Assembly: GCA_028285035.1 (NCBI GenBank)
Contig: JANQQF010000062.1
Span: 1 to 64,000 of the forward strand
DNA from: Phycisphaerae bacterium
GTDB taxonomy: Bacteria > Chloroflexota > Anaerolineae > 4572-78 > J111
Length of the DNA: 64,000 nt
Direction of reading: 5' to 3'
Shown here in pieces: positions 1 to 7,676 of this stretch (position 1 is its first letter; the number at the start of each line of letters is the position of its first letter). Below the pieces are notes generated by a model. The model did not search any database. It had not been told where the DNA came from and saw only the letters and a list, made by a program, of their open reading frames with translations. The position numbers and the translations under genes were made by a program.

Positions 1-1
1 T

Positions 2-97
2 CGTTTTTCTCGCTTTCTTATTCGTTCTATTGAAGCTATTTATGGCGTTGTTATGGCTATTCCTACTCATCTCAACCCTCAATCTGTGATCTACTGA
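2..97 (+). CDS. C-terminal end of an unrecognised ORF, cut by window start
   Basis: An open frame enters from the left edge and stops with TGA at 95-97, giving 31 residues that end in QSVIY. I do not recognise it. It lies just before a transposase remnant and may belong to the same or another mobile element, but it is too short to call. It could also be a chance open frame. Confidence 0.25.
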   Translation, partial: RFSRFLIRSIEAIYGVVMAIPTHLNPQSVIY

Positions 98-106
98 GAA
101 TAGGTT

Positions 107-424
107 TTGGTGAGCATCTTGGCAGGATGCGAGACATTATCAGAAGTGAATACGAAACTGAAAGGAGATAGCCCGCTCGCCAAAAGTGGTGGCTGGGATC
201 GGTTCGCCGACCAATCAATGCTGTCATTAACCTTGGATGGGCTAACTCAAATGAACCTTGAGCAATTACAGCAGGCGAACCAACAAATCATACAAAAAGA
301 TAGTGGCACAAAAAATCACGATTGGCGAGGATTTTTGTGGCTTGATTACGATTTGAGTGGGTTGCCCTGTAGCAAACAGTCCCAAGGAAGCAGCAAAGGG
401 TATTTTCAAGAGAAAAAAACATAA
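107..424 (+). pseudogene. DDE transposase, N-terminal part (frame-split)
   Basis: This frame encodes the front part of an IS4-clan DDE transposase. It contains a segment (GGWDRFADQS, then LDGLT) typical of these enzymes and the first catalytic aspartate region (WLDYDLSGLP, then KGYF). A TAA at 422-424 stops the frame directly after a run of seven A (413-419). The protein continues without loss in the -1 frame (TGRQLARV) into the part at 508-1239. The only starts are TTG at 107 or GTG at 110, and a TAG at 101-103 closes the frame upstream, so the usual N-terminal region of about 50 residues seems to be missing. Either the element is decayed, or the A7 run is a slippage site; the lost N-terminus favours decay. 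Confidence 0.6.
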
Positions 425-507
425 CAGGCCGCCAACTCGCTCGAGTCAGTGCGGTCTCTCATCAAGAAACGATCTGGTCACAACTGTACCCTGGTAACCG
501 CCATACG

Positions 508-1239
508 GTGAATTGCTTACCTGATGCCTTAACTGGGGTAGAAAGTTCATTAGAGTTAGCACCAGAGCAACGGCGTCGTACCGTTTGGCGGATGGATGGC
601 GGAGGCGGGAGTGAAGCCAACTTCCGTTTAATCGTTCAACAAGGCTATCATTTACACGCCAAAGGCTTATCAAGTAGCCGAGCAGCAGCTCTCGCCAAAC
701 ACGTTTCACGCTGGGATGCCTATGATGAAGTTTGGTTAGGTGAAGTCACGCCTCCTTTCACTTTAGACCGACCGATTCGGGCCTTTGTTCAACGTCGGTG
801 GAAAGAGGATAAATTTTTGCATAGCTACCTCGTCAGCACTTTGACTTTGCCTTCGAAAAAGCATTTTTGGGCCTTATACAACCATCGGGGCGGGGCTGAG
901 GTTGAACAATTCCGCCAAGATAAGCACGGTTTGGCTTTAGGCATTCGGCGTAAACGATCTTTTAATGGTCAATCCGGCTATGTCCTGCTGACCGATCTGG
1001 CTCACAATTTACTGGCTGATTTTAAGCATCACGCTTTGCAAGATTCGCCCTTTGCTCGCTATGGTCTCAAGCGCATTGTTCGCGATTTACTTCAGATGCC
1101 CGGTCGTCTGATCTTTGACAATCACAAGCTTATTCGGGTCGAGTTGCTAACTCAAAAGCAATTGGCTTCTGATCTTTTGATTTGTTTGGGAAAGTACTAT
1201 AACTACCATTTTTCCGCAGTTGAAACCTGCCCTGTTTGA
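508..1239 (+). pseudogene. DDE transposase, C-terminal part (frame-split)
   Basis: This is the continuation of the transposase whose front part ends at 424. The frame is open from 373, so the coding match runs without a gap from the A7 run onward; ATG 508 is only the first ATG. It carries the second catalytic aspartate (RMDGGGGSEANF) and the glutamate region (YNHRGGAEVEQFRQDK), close to the IS4-type Y-x2-R-x3-E-x6-K signature but with x7 before the lysine. The end (LLTDLAHNLL) is also typical of this clan. With the part at 107-424 all three catalytic acids are present, but in two frames. I could not find convincing terminal inverted repeats, so the element borders are unknown. IS1380-like is possible but not settled. 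Confidence 0.72.
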
Positions 1240-1264
1240 ACGAAAAAGTTGAAACTCCTTCTAT

Positions 1265-1726
1265 TTGTACAAAAATAAGGCATTACTCTTGATAATGGGT
1301 TTAGTTGTTATTAGTCTAGTTGGTTCTTCAATTGAATTTACTTCAAAATTAACAAAACGGGCCATCATAGGCATATTTGGCTTACTTCTATGCTATCTGC
1401 TCGGCGGTCGCTTTTATATTGGCGATATATGGGCATATTTAATTGTGCCGATCAGTTTTGGAGTCATCTACCTCACAGTTTATCGACCAAACTTCATAAA
1501 ACCACCAAGAAAATGGCTTATTGTTAGTAGTGTGATGCTTATCAGCACATCAAGTTTCCATTATGTACAGATCATTCTACAGGCCGAAGCAGATAAGAAT
1601 TTGGCGATAGGTGGTGGTTTAGTTCTCATGCACGGTTTATTGATTATAGTCACTGGGTCGGTCATTACTTTTATGACAGCCTTATGGTCAAACAAATACG
1701 TAGCCTCAAATAACAGTCTATCCTGA
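1265..1726 (+). CDS. Hypothetical membrane protein, about five TM segments
   Basis: Unrecognised protein of up to 153 residues. Five hydrophobic stretches can be seen, roughly at residues 8-24, 33-48, 58-76, 84-102 and 115-140 of the longest form, so it is an integral membrane protein. The longest form starts at TTG 1265; an ATG about 30 bases later (in IMGLVV) is an equally good start, and neither has a clear ribosome binding site. It sits directly behind the transposase remnant and in front of the TIR gene, with 150 bases of AT-rich DNA after it. No function can be suggested. Confidence 0.55.
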   Translation: MYKNKALLLIMGLVVISLVGSSIEFTSKLTKRAIIGIFGLLLCYLLGGRFYIGDIWAYLIVPISFGVIYLTVYRPNFIKPPRKWLIVSSVMLISTSSFHYVQIILQAEADKNLAIGGGLVLMHGLLIIVTGSVITFMTALWSNKYVASNNSLS

Positions 1727-1877
1727 TTGTTAATCTCCTGATTACGCTCCCTCCAAAAAATTCTAAATACAACTTTAGCAATTTATTTACAACCACATCC
1801 TCCCCAATTAGCCCATTTCCTTTAACATTATTAAAATCAATCAGACCACTATACAAATCACGAGACCGAAACAATCA

Positions 1878-3083
1878 ATGACCGAAAAATTAACACCCGA
1901 CCAAGTTGAAGAAATCGTTAGCAAGGCACTTGATCAAAACAAGAAACCTAATCTCGCTGGAGCCAATTTGAGGGGAATAAATCTTTGTGGGGTCAACCTT
2001 AGCAAAGCTGACCTTAGCGGAGCGGACCTTTATAAGGCAGACCTCCGAGAAGCTGATCTCAGTGGCGTAAACCTAACCAAAGCTGATCTTAGAGAGGCAT
2101 ATCTCAAAGATGCCCATCTCGATGGGGCCAATCTCACAGGCACGGACTTAACAGGGGCTGATCTGACGGGGGCATATCTCTGTGAGGCCAATCTCAGTCG
2201 GGCCGATCTGAGTAAGGTCAATCTGAGCCAAGCTGATCTCAGCCAGGCCGACCTAAGTGGCGGTTCTTTAGGCGTTCACTACAGTCATCCTAGCTGGACT
2301 GTGCCTAGCGGAGCCAACTTAAGTGATGTGACTTTGCAGGAAACAAATTTCAGTCAAGCTCGCCTCGGTGTGACGTCTTTGTTGAATCTGGATTTACGCC
2401 AAGCACAAGGGCTTGAGACCATCAAGCATCTCAGTTCTTCATCCATCAGCACCGACACCCTCATCAAATCGCAGGGGCAAATCCCCGAAATCTTTTTGCG
2501 GGGTTGTGGCTTTAGCGATTGGGAAATTGAAAATGTAAAGTTGTATCGCCCCAATCTCTCTGCGGAAGAGATTACCGACATCGTCTACAAGCTCCACGAA
2601 CTAAAGGTGGGGCAGGCGATACAAATGGCCCCCTGCTTTATCAGCTACACAACACAGGATCAGGCTCTGGCAGAAAAACTCCACAATGATTTGCAAACAA
2701 AGGGTATCCGTTGCTGGTATGCCCCTGAAGATCTTGTTGGTGGGCGTAAATTGGATCAACAGATTGATGAAGCGATACGCCTGCACGATGTCTTTTTGCT
2801 GATTATCAGTGAAGCGAGTATGGAAAGTGAGTGGGTCAAAGATGAGATTAGTCGGGCCATTGCCGGAAAATTTCTAGCCCAAGAAATCGGCGAAGAAGTC
2901 TCTGAGGGAAGCCGCCTTTTTCCTATTCGCCTGATCGATTTTGAACACATTGCGGCTGGGTGGAGTGACTTTGGCTTCGGCGATGACATCAACCAATATT
3001 ACATCCCCGACTGGCGCGGCTGGCAGGATGAGACCATTTATAGCCAACTATTTGAGCGGCTATTGCGAGATATTACGCGATAG
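1878..3083 (+). CDS. Pentapeptide-repeat protein with C-terminal TIR domain
   Basis: The 401-residue protein has about 21 pentapeptide repeats of the A(D/N)LxG type (residues 25-130), which fold as a right-handed beta helix. A linker follows (about 180-245, containing QIPEIFLRGCGFSDW), seen in many TIR proteins that begin with pentapeptide repeats. A TIR domain fills residues 252-400. TIR hallmarks visible are the first strand (CFISYTTQD, 253-261), the BB-loop region (CWYAPEDLVGG, 279-289) and the SEWVKDEI helix, where Glu323 fits the catalytic glutamate of NAD-cleaving TIR enzymes. It has no signal peptide, so it is cytosolic. TIR proteins of bacteria are often NADases in antiphage defence or scaffolds; no other defence gene is adjacent, so the role is open. 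Starts at ATG 1878; convergent with the gene at 3097. Confidence 0.93.
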   Translation: MTEKLTPDQVEEIVSKALDQNKKPNLAGANLRGINLCGVNLSKADLSGADLYKADLREADLSGVNLTKADLREAYLKDAHLDGANLTGTDLTGADLTGAYLCEANLSRADLSKVNLSQADLSQADLSGGSLGVHYSHPSWTVPSGANLSDVTLQETNFSQARLGVTSLLNLDLRQAQGLETIKHLSSSSISTDTLIKSQGQIPEIFLRGCGFSDWEIENVKLYRPNLSAEEITDIVYKLHELKVGQAIQMAPCFISYTTQDQALAEKLHNDLQTKGIRCWYAPEDLVGGRKLDQQIDEAIRLHDVFLLIISEASMESEWVKDEISRAIAGKFLAQEIGEEVSEGSRLFPIRLIDFEHIAAGWSDFGFGDDINQYYIPDWRGWQDETIYSQLFERLLRDITR

Positions 3084-3096
3084 CAATTATCTTTAA

Positions 3097-3831
3097 CTAA
3101 AAGGTCACTATCATCCCATCTTCCGCAGTTTCGTAACCAAGACTATCCTTCCGCTGAAGCATATCATCATTCATATGGGTCAAAATGAGGCGTTTTGGTT
3201 GTATCTTTGGTAGATGTTGTTCCAATGTCTTAAGATCGAGGTGCTTGGGGACTTGCTTTTCATAATAATAGGCTTCACAGATGAAGAGGTCCGCCTCACG
3301 CCCCACCTCGATCAATTCATCACGCCATTCAGTGTCTCCAGAATAACTAATAGTCCGACCATCAACCTCAATCCGATAGGCATAATAGGAAGCGACACGA
3401 TCGTGATCAACAACAAACGGCGTGATCCTAATCATATTGAGTTCGGTAGAGGTGACCGGTTCTAATTCAAGAATACGAAGATCAAACTTTGGTTTTGTCT
3501 GGGATGAACCAGGGAAAAAAATCTCCATTGCAGTGGGAATTCTTTCTTTGATGCCTGGTGGTCCGGCAATGGTTAAGGGTTCTCTACGCTTGGCAAAAAA
3601 CTGTGCATCTAGCAAAAAGAAGGGTATCCCCCCAAAATGATCGGCGTGTAAGTGGGTGATAAGTATCGTATCGATTTGATTTGGAGCCAAGCCGTATTGC
3701 TTCATTGCAATTAAGGCAGATGTGCCACAATCAATGAGAAAGGTTGAGCACTCAGCTTCAACAAATATACACGTATTAAATCGCCCGCCCGAGCCAAAGG
3801 CATCTCCACTCCCTAAGAATTGTAGCTTCAT
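3097..3831 (-). CDS. MBL-fold metallo-hydrolase (RNase Z-like)
   Basis: A 244-residue metallo-beta-lactamase-fold protein. The metal-binding THLHADHFGG motif (HxHxDH) lies near residue 60, and later ligands are visible in SYSGDTEW and in LILTHMND near the end. The start MKLQFLGSGDAF is typical of the ElaC/RNase Z-like branch, which includes tRNA 3' processing enzymes and various phosphodiesterases. The extended exosite arm of true RNase Z is not evident, so a tRNA role is not shown. It lies 15 bases after the Bax-inhibitor-like gene on the same strand and is probably cotranscribed. No clear Shine-Dalgarno precedes ATG 3831. Confidence 0.9.
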   Translation of the reverse strand: MKLQFLGSGDAFGSGGRFNTCIFVEAECSTFLIDCGTSALIAMKQYGLAPNQIDTILITHLHADHFGGIPFFLLDAQFFAKRREPLTIAGPPGIKERIPTAMEIFFPGSSQTKPKFDLRILELEPVTSTELNMIRITPFVVDHDRVASYYAYRIEVDGRTISYSGDTEWRDELIEVGREADLFICEAYYYEKQVPKHLDLKTLEQHLPKIQPKRLILTHMNDDMLQRKDSLGYETAEDGMIVTF

Positions 3832-3846
3832 TGGTGTTTTTAAGTC

Positions 3847-4611
3847 TTAATCCCGACTGCGCAACTTTGCCAGTAAACGCAAAATTTCAATGTAGAGCCA
3901 AATAAGGGTGACCAGTAAACCAAACGCCGCGTACCACTCCATATAACGGGGGGCACCGTTTGCCGCGCCATTCTCGATAAAGTCAAAATCGAGGACAAGA
4001 TTGAGAGCGGCAATAACGACGACAAAGAGGCTAAAGCCGATACCAATCAGGCCACTCTCGTGAATGTAGGGGACGTTAATTCCAAAGAAGCCAAGAACAA
4101 AGGAGAGGAGATAGATCAAGACAATCCCGCCTGTGGCGGCCACAACACCTAGTCGGAAATTCTGGGTCACCTTGATCAGCCGTGAGGTATAAGCCAGCAA
4201 AAGACAGAAGAAGACGCCAAAGGTCAAGGCCACGGCTTGAATAACAATCCCAGAGTACTGCATTTCAAAAATAGCAGAGATACCTCCCAAAAATAAACCT
4301 TCCAAGAGCGCATAAATCGGGGCTAAGAACATCGCCCACGTCTTTTTGAAAGCCAACACAATGGCAATGACAAATCCACCAATTGCCCCGCCAAGGATCC
4401 AAGGTGTAAGCGCAGCCACTTGGGAGGGCTCTCGCAGATCAGAGCTTGTCCAAATCCAAACAGCAGAGACAAGCAATAAGCCTAATAATAAAAACGATTT
4501 GTTCACCGTGCCCTGAATGGTCATTGCCTCAGCCGTACTGGGCAACCCATCAAACGTACTGTTGCTTAGGGTTGGATTTCCTGTGCGAAATGTCGAACCT
4601 CTTGCGGTCAT
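3847..4611 (-). CDS. Bax inhibitor-1/YccA-like membrane protein
   Basis: A 254-residue protein with about seven transmembrane segments after a 35-residue polar N-terminus. The N-terminal TFDGLPSTAEAMTIQGTVNKS and the C-terminal EWYAAFGLLVTLIWLYIEILRLL with an acidic DFDFIENGA loop match the bacterial BaxI_1 family. Members are related to the TMBIM proteins that leak Ca2+ or H+ through a di-aspartyl sensor, but the function of this branch is not established. ATG 4611 is preceded by AAGGAG at good spacing. It heads a two-gene unit with the hydrolase at 3097-3831 and is divergent from the rhodanese gene. Confidence 0.9.
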   Translation of the reverse strand: MTARGSTFRTGNPTLSNSTFDGLPSTAEAMTIQGTVNKSFLLLGLLLVSAVWIWTSSDLREPSQVAALTPWILGGAIGGFVIAIVLAFKKTWAMFLAPIYALLEGLFLGGISAIFEMQYSGIVIQAVALTFGVFFCLLLAYTSRLIKVTQNFRLGVVAATGGIVLIYLLSFVLGFFGINVPYIHESGLIGIGFSLFVVVIAALNLVLDFDFIENGAANGAPRYMEWYAAFGLLVTLIWLYIEILRLLAKLRSRD

Positions 4612-4718
4612 AATAGGTCTCCTTAATATTGAGGTGTTTCAAGAATTTTAGTTGAAGCTTGGCAAAATTCAAATTTCATAACCAATTCACTCTCAAACTA
4701 TCTCTCTCTCCCAACTAT

Positions 4719-4726
4719 GTTATAAT
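4719..4726 (+). promoter_or_regulatory. Probable extended -10 promoter of the rhodanese gene
   Basis: TGtTATAAT is a perfect -10 hexamer with an extended -10 TG, 34 bases before the ATG at 4760. No good -35 hexamer is seen, which extended -10 promoters tolerate. Confidence 0.5.
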
Positions 4727-4759
4727 GGCCCGACTACTGTAACCTGGATGGAGAAAAAT

Positions 4760-5608
4760 ATGGACCGAAACGACTATAAACACCCGGAGGTGTTGGTCGA
4801 GACGGATTGGGTAGCCACCCAGCTTGATGCCCAAAATATTCGCTTTATCGAAATGGACTCAGACCCTGCCGCTTATATGACAGGACATATCCCCAATGCC
4901 ATCAATTGGGATTGGCAAACCGACACCTGCGATCCATTACGGCGCAACATCCCTGACTCTGCCACGTTTGAAGCCCTCATGAACCGTTCAGGAATCACCA
5001 ATGAGATGACCATTATTCTCTATGGGGATAAAAACAATTGGTTTGCCACGTATGCCTTTTGGCTTTTGAAATATTATGGGCATCGAGATGCCCGTTTGAT
5101 CAATGGGGGTCGAAAAAAATGGATTGCTGAAAATCGCCCAACGACAACAACGACTCCCAGCTTTACCCCCACTCACTACACAGCTTCGCCAGCTAAACCC
5201 GCCATTCGAGCCCTACGGGATGATGTTCTCGCTGGTTTGTATCAACCCGATGTTGCCTTAGTCGATGTACGCTCGGCCAAAGAGTACTCTGGCGAACTCA
5301 CTGCGCCAGATCATCTTCCCAATGAGGGTGCCCAGCGGGGCGGACATATTCCTGGGGCAGTCAACATCACTTGGGGGCAAAATGTAAATAAAGATGGCAC
5401 CTTCAAATCGGCTGAGGCGTTACATCAACTTTATCAGACGAATGGTGTCACCGCTGACAAAACCGTCATTCCCTACTGCCGTATCGGTGAGCGATCTTCC
5501 CATACTTGGTTTGTCCTCACTTACCTCCTTGGCTACCCGCAGGTCCGCAATTACGATGGGGCTTGGGCCGAGTGGGGCAATTTAATCGATGTACCGATCG
5601 AACGATAG
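4760..5608 (+). CDS. Sulfurtransferase with two rhodanese domains
   Basis: Thiosulfate- or 3-mercaptopyruvate sulfurtransferase; it moves sulfane sulfur to a thiophilic acceptor in the cytosol. An inactive N-terminal rhodanese domain (GHIPNAINWDW, then LINGGRKKW) is followed by the catalytic one (LVDVRSAKEY, then GHIPGAVNITW) with active-site loop CRIGERSSHTW. The catalytic Cys is residue 240. The CRxGxRS type of loop favours thiosulfate over mercaptopyruvate, but this is only a tendency. I chose ATG 4760 because GGAG at 4750-4753 sits six bases before it; an in-frame ATG at 4748 overlaps that site. The two-component pair starts 18 bases downstream and a molybdenum respiratory module follows. 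Confidence 0.92.
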   Translation: MDRNDYKHPEVLVETDWVATQLDAQNIRFIEMDSDPAAYMTGHIPNAINWDWQTDTCDPLRRNIPDSATFEALMNRSGITNEMTIILYGDKNNWFATYAFWLLKYYGHRDARLINGGRKKWIAENRPTTTTTPSFTPTHYTASPAKPAIRALRDDVLAGLYQPDVALVDVRSAKEYSGELTAPDHLPNEGAQRGGHIPGAVNITWGQNVNKDGTFKSAEALHQLYQTNGVTADKTVIPYCRIGERSSHTWFVLTYLLGYPQVRNYDGAWAEWGNLIDVPIER

Positions 5609-5626
5609 CCATCGCTGGAGAGTTCT

Positions 5627-6862
5627 ATGAAGGATATCGCACAGCTACAACAAGAAATTGATTTAATCAAAATACTGTCAAAAATTGCTCAAGCCTCTCT
5701 TGATCCGACAGAATTACAGACCGTGCTCTTGGATGGTGTCGTCCATAAGATGGGGTACGAACGGGCTTTGGTTGGCTTGTATGATGCTGAATTAGATAGC
5801 CTTACGAGCTGGCTGGCCATGGAACGAACGCGGACACCGGCTCCAAATATTACAAATCAAATCGCACATATCGATCAAGTTAGCCTTAAATCTGAGCAGG
5901 GGCCAATCGCTCAAGCCATAAAAGAAAACCGTATCGTGGAGATCATCGATGGAACAGCGCCAACCAGTGATTCTCAAATCAATCTGAGGCTGGTTCAAGG
6001 GGTCCATTATGCGATTTTCCCGTTGCTTCTACGCGATCAACTCATTGGTGTCTTCCTCCTTGATCAGCTTCCAGCACATCAACCATTGTCAGAAGCGGAG
6101 CGGCAGTTATTCGAGCATCTGACCATTCAAGTGGCGATTGCTCTGGGGAATATCCAAATTGGACTGATGCAGACGCAAGATGAGGCGATTGCCATCGAGC
6201 GCCAACGGATTGCTACAGACTTGCACGACAATGTTAGTCAAGCGCTTTATGGGGTGGCGTATGGCTTACAGGCGGTTAGTCAACACTTGACAACGGAGCC
6301 TCAACTTCAGGAGATGCTCAATACCCTCCATTGCAGTGTGGTCGAAGCCCAAGATCAAATTCGGCAAACAATTTTTAACATGCGTCAGCCTGATGAAGTC
6401 ACCTCCGAGCTGTTTGTAGCTGGCTTGCATCGCCACTTGCGCAGCCTGGCCCATCTATCATCAGTCAGCCTCAAGATCGACCTATCAGCCGATTTTGATC
6501 AATGGGATTATGTCATTCGGCAGGAGTTGTATCGGGTCATTCGGGAGGCATTGACCAACACCATCAAACACGCTCAGGCACAACAAGCCATCGTTAAGCT
6601 GACCCGCTATCAAGATTACATCGAATTACGGATTGCCGATGATGGCGACGGATTCGCCACCGAAGATCGTGATGATGCGCAGCATTTAGGATTGAATAGT
6701 ATGACGGAGCGTATTCAAGCTTTGCACGGAACCTTGGAAATCAGCAGTGTGTATGGTGAGGGAACGCTACTGATTGCTCAGGTACCCTATCCACCTGTTA
6801 AAAAATCAGAGGTGGAGGATTCTTATAAGCCAGCATCTTTGCTAACGGAATTTAACTCGTGA
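5627..6862 (+). CDS. GAF-domain sensor histidine kinase, NarL/DegS type
   Basis: A soluble 411-residue kinase. A GAF sensor domain covers about residues 20-175, a HisKA_3 dimerisation domain contains the phospho-accepting His200 (ERQRIATDLHDNVSQAL), and an HATPase domain covers about 300-390 with N-box REALTNTIKHA, G1 box ADDGDGF and LGLNSMTERI. It has no transmembrane segment, so the signal is cytosolic. Its partner is the response regulator whose GTG start overlaps its stop codon (GTGA at 6859-6862). The position between a rhodanese and the molybdoenzyme module suggests control of sulfur or respiratory genes, which is inference only. Confidence 0.93.
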   Translation: MKDIAQLQQEIDLIKILSKIAQASLDPTELQTVLLDGVVHKMGYERALVGLYDAELDSLTSWLAMERTRTPAPNITNQIAHIDQVSLKSEQGPIAQAIKENRIVEIIDGTAPTSDSQINLRLVQGVHYAIFPLLLRDQLIGVFLLDQLPAHQPLSEAERQLFEHLTIQVAIALGNIQIGLMQTQDEAIAIERQRIATDLHDNVSQALYGVAYGLQAVSQHLTTEPQLQEMLNTLHCSVVEAQDQIRQTIFNMRQPDEVTSELFVAGLHRHLRSLAHLSSVSLKIDLSADFDQWDYVIRQELYRVIREALTNTIKHAQAQQAIVKLTRYQDYIELRIADDGDGFATEDRDDAQHLGLNSMTERIQALHGTLEISSVYGEGTLLIAQVPYPPVKKSEVEDSYKPASLLTEFNS

Positions 6863-7506
6863 GTTCTATTCGAATTTTAATCATCGATGATCACGCGATG
6901 GTTCGACAAGGCCTACGCTTGGCGCTTCAACTCCAATCCGATTTTGAAATCATAGGTGAAGCTAAAGATGGGTTTGAAGGCTTGGACTTCGTCAAGCGCC
7001 TCCAACCAGACGTTATTTTGCTTGATCTCAATATGCCAAAAATGAATGGCATTGAGATGACAAAGAAATTGCAAGACAAATCAGGTCGCAGTCGTATTTT
7101 GATGCTTTCAGGGGTCCAAGCCGATGCGCGAATATTTGAGGCGATTGAAGCAGGGGTGGATGGCTACATTGTCAAAGATGCGACAACAGAAGAATTGACA
7201 ACAGCCATTCGTCACATCGCCAGCGGCGACTCCTATTTTCATCCGATCATTACCCAAGCCCTCCTCCGTTTTTCCCAAGCCGGACCTGCCTCAAATCGAT
7301 CCAATCGCATCTTGAGCACCCGCGAGTTATCGGTGTTACAGCTAATGGCCACAAGTGCCACCAATCTTGATATCGCAAAACAACTTTTCATTAGTGAAGA
7401 GACCGTTCGTACCCACGTCAAAAATATTCTCCGCAAACTCAACAAAACTAATCGTACCCAAGCCGTCCTCGATGGCGTCCGCCGCGGGCTTATCGATTTG
7501 GAGTAA
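6859..7506 (+). CDS. NarL/FixJ-family response regulator
   Basis: A 215-residue DNA-binding response regulator. The receiver domain has acidic residues DDH (10-12), phospho-accepting Asp56 (ILLDLNMP) and the conserved Lys in YIVKDAT. A LuxR-type helix-turn-helix occupies about residues 145-210 (LSTRELSVLQLMA, then ETVRTHVKNILRKL). It starts with GTG and overlaps the kinase gene by four bases, so the two are translationally coupled and form a cognate pair. Confidence 0.95.
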   Translation: MSSIRILIIDDHAMVRQGLRLALQLQSDFEIIGEAKDGFEGLDFVKRLQPDVILLDLNMPKMNGIEMTKKLQDKSGRSRILMLSGVQADARIFEAIEAGVDGYIVKDATTEELTTAIRHIASGDSYFHPIITQALLRFSQAGPASNRSNRILSTRELSVLQLMATSATNLDIAKQLFISEETVRTHVKNILRKLNKTNRTQAVLDGVRRGLIDLE

Positions 7507-7510
7507 AAAA

Positions 7511-7526
7511 TCACCCAAATGGGTGA
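7511..7526 (-). terminator. Hairpin with U-tract on the minus strand
   Basis: TCACCC-AAAT-GGGTGA forms a 6-bp stem. The A-run (7505-7510) lies on its left, so the U-tract is on the minus-strand transcript. On the plus strand it would be a hairpin without U-tract just after the regulator stop. No minus-strand gene ends here, so it may end antisense transcripts or be weakly bidirectional. Confidence 0.35.
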
Positions 7527-7676
7527 GCCTTCCTCCCTCTTTGCGGGATGAAACCTAAATTTCTATCCATTATAATCCTCAGTTAGGACGCAGCTCTGTT
7601 TTACATAAGTCGCTAAGTCTTAAAAATCTAACAATGATTACTTCATTCCCCCAATCATTCATTCAAGGAGGAATCA

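Noticed and set aside
2030..2221. 63-codon minus-strand frame rich in Ser/Arg inside the pentapeptide repeats
   Set aside because: It is the antisense shadow of the repeated GCTGACCT codons of the TIR gene.
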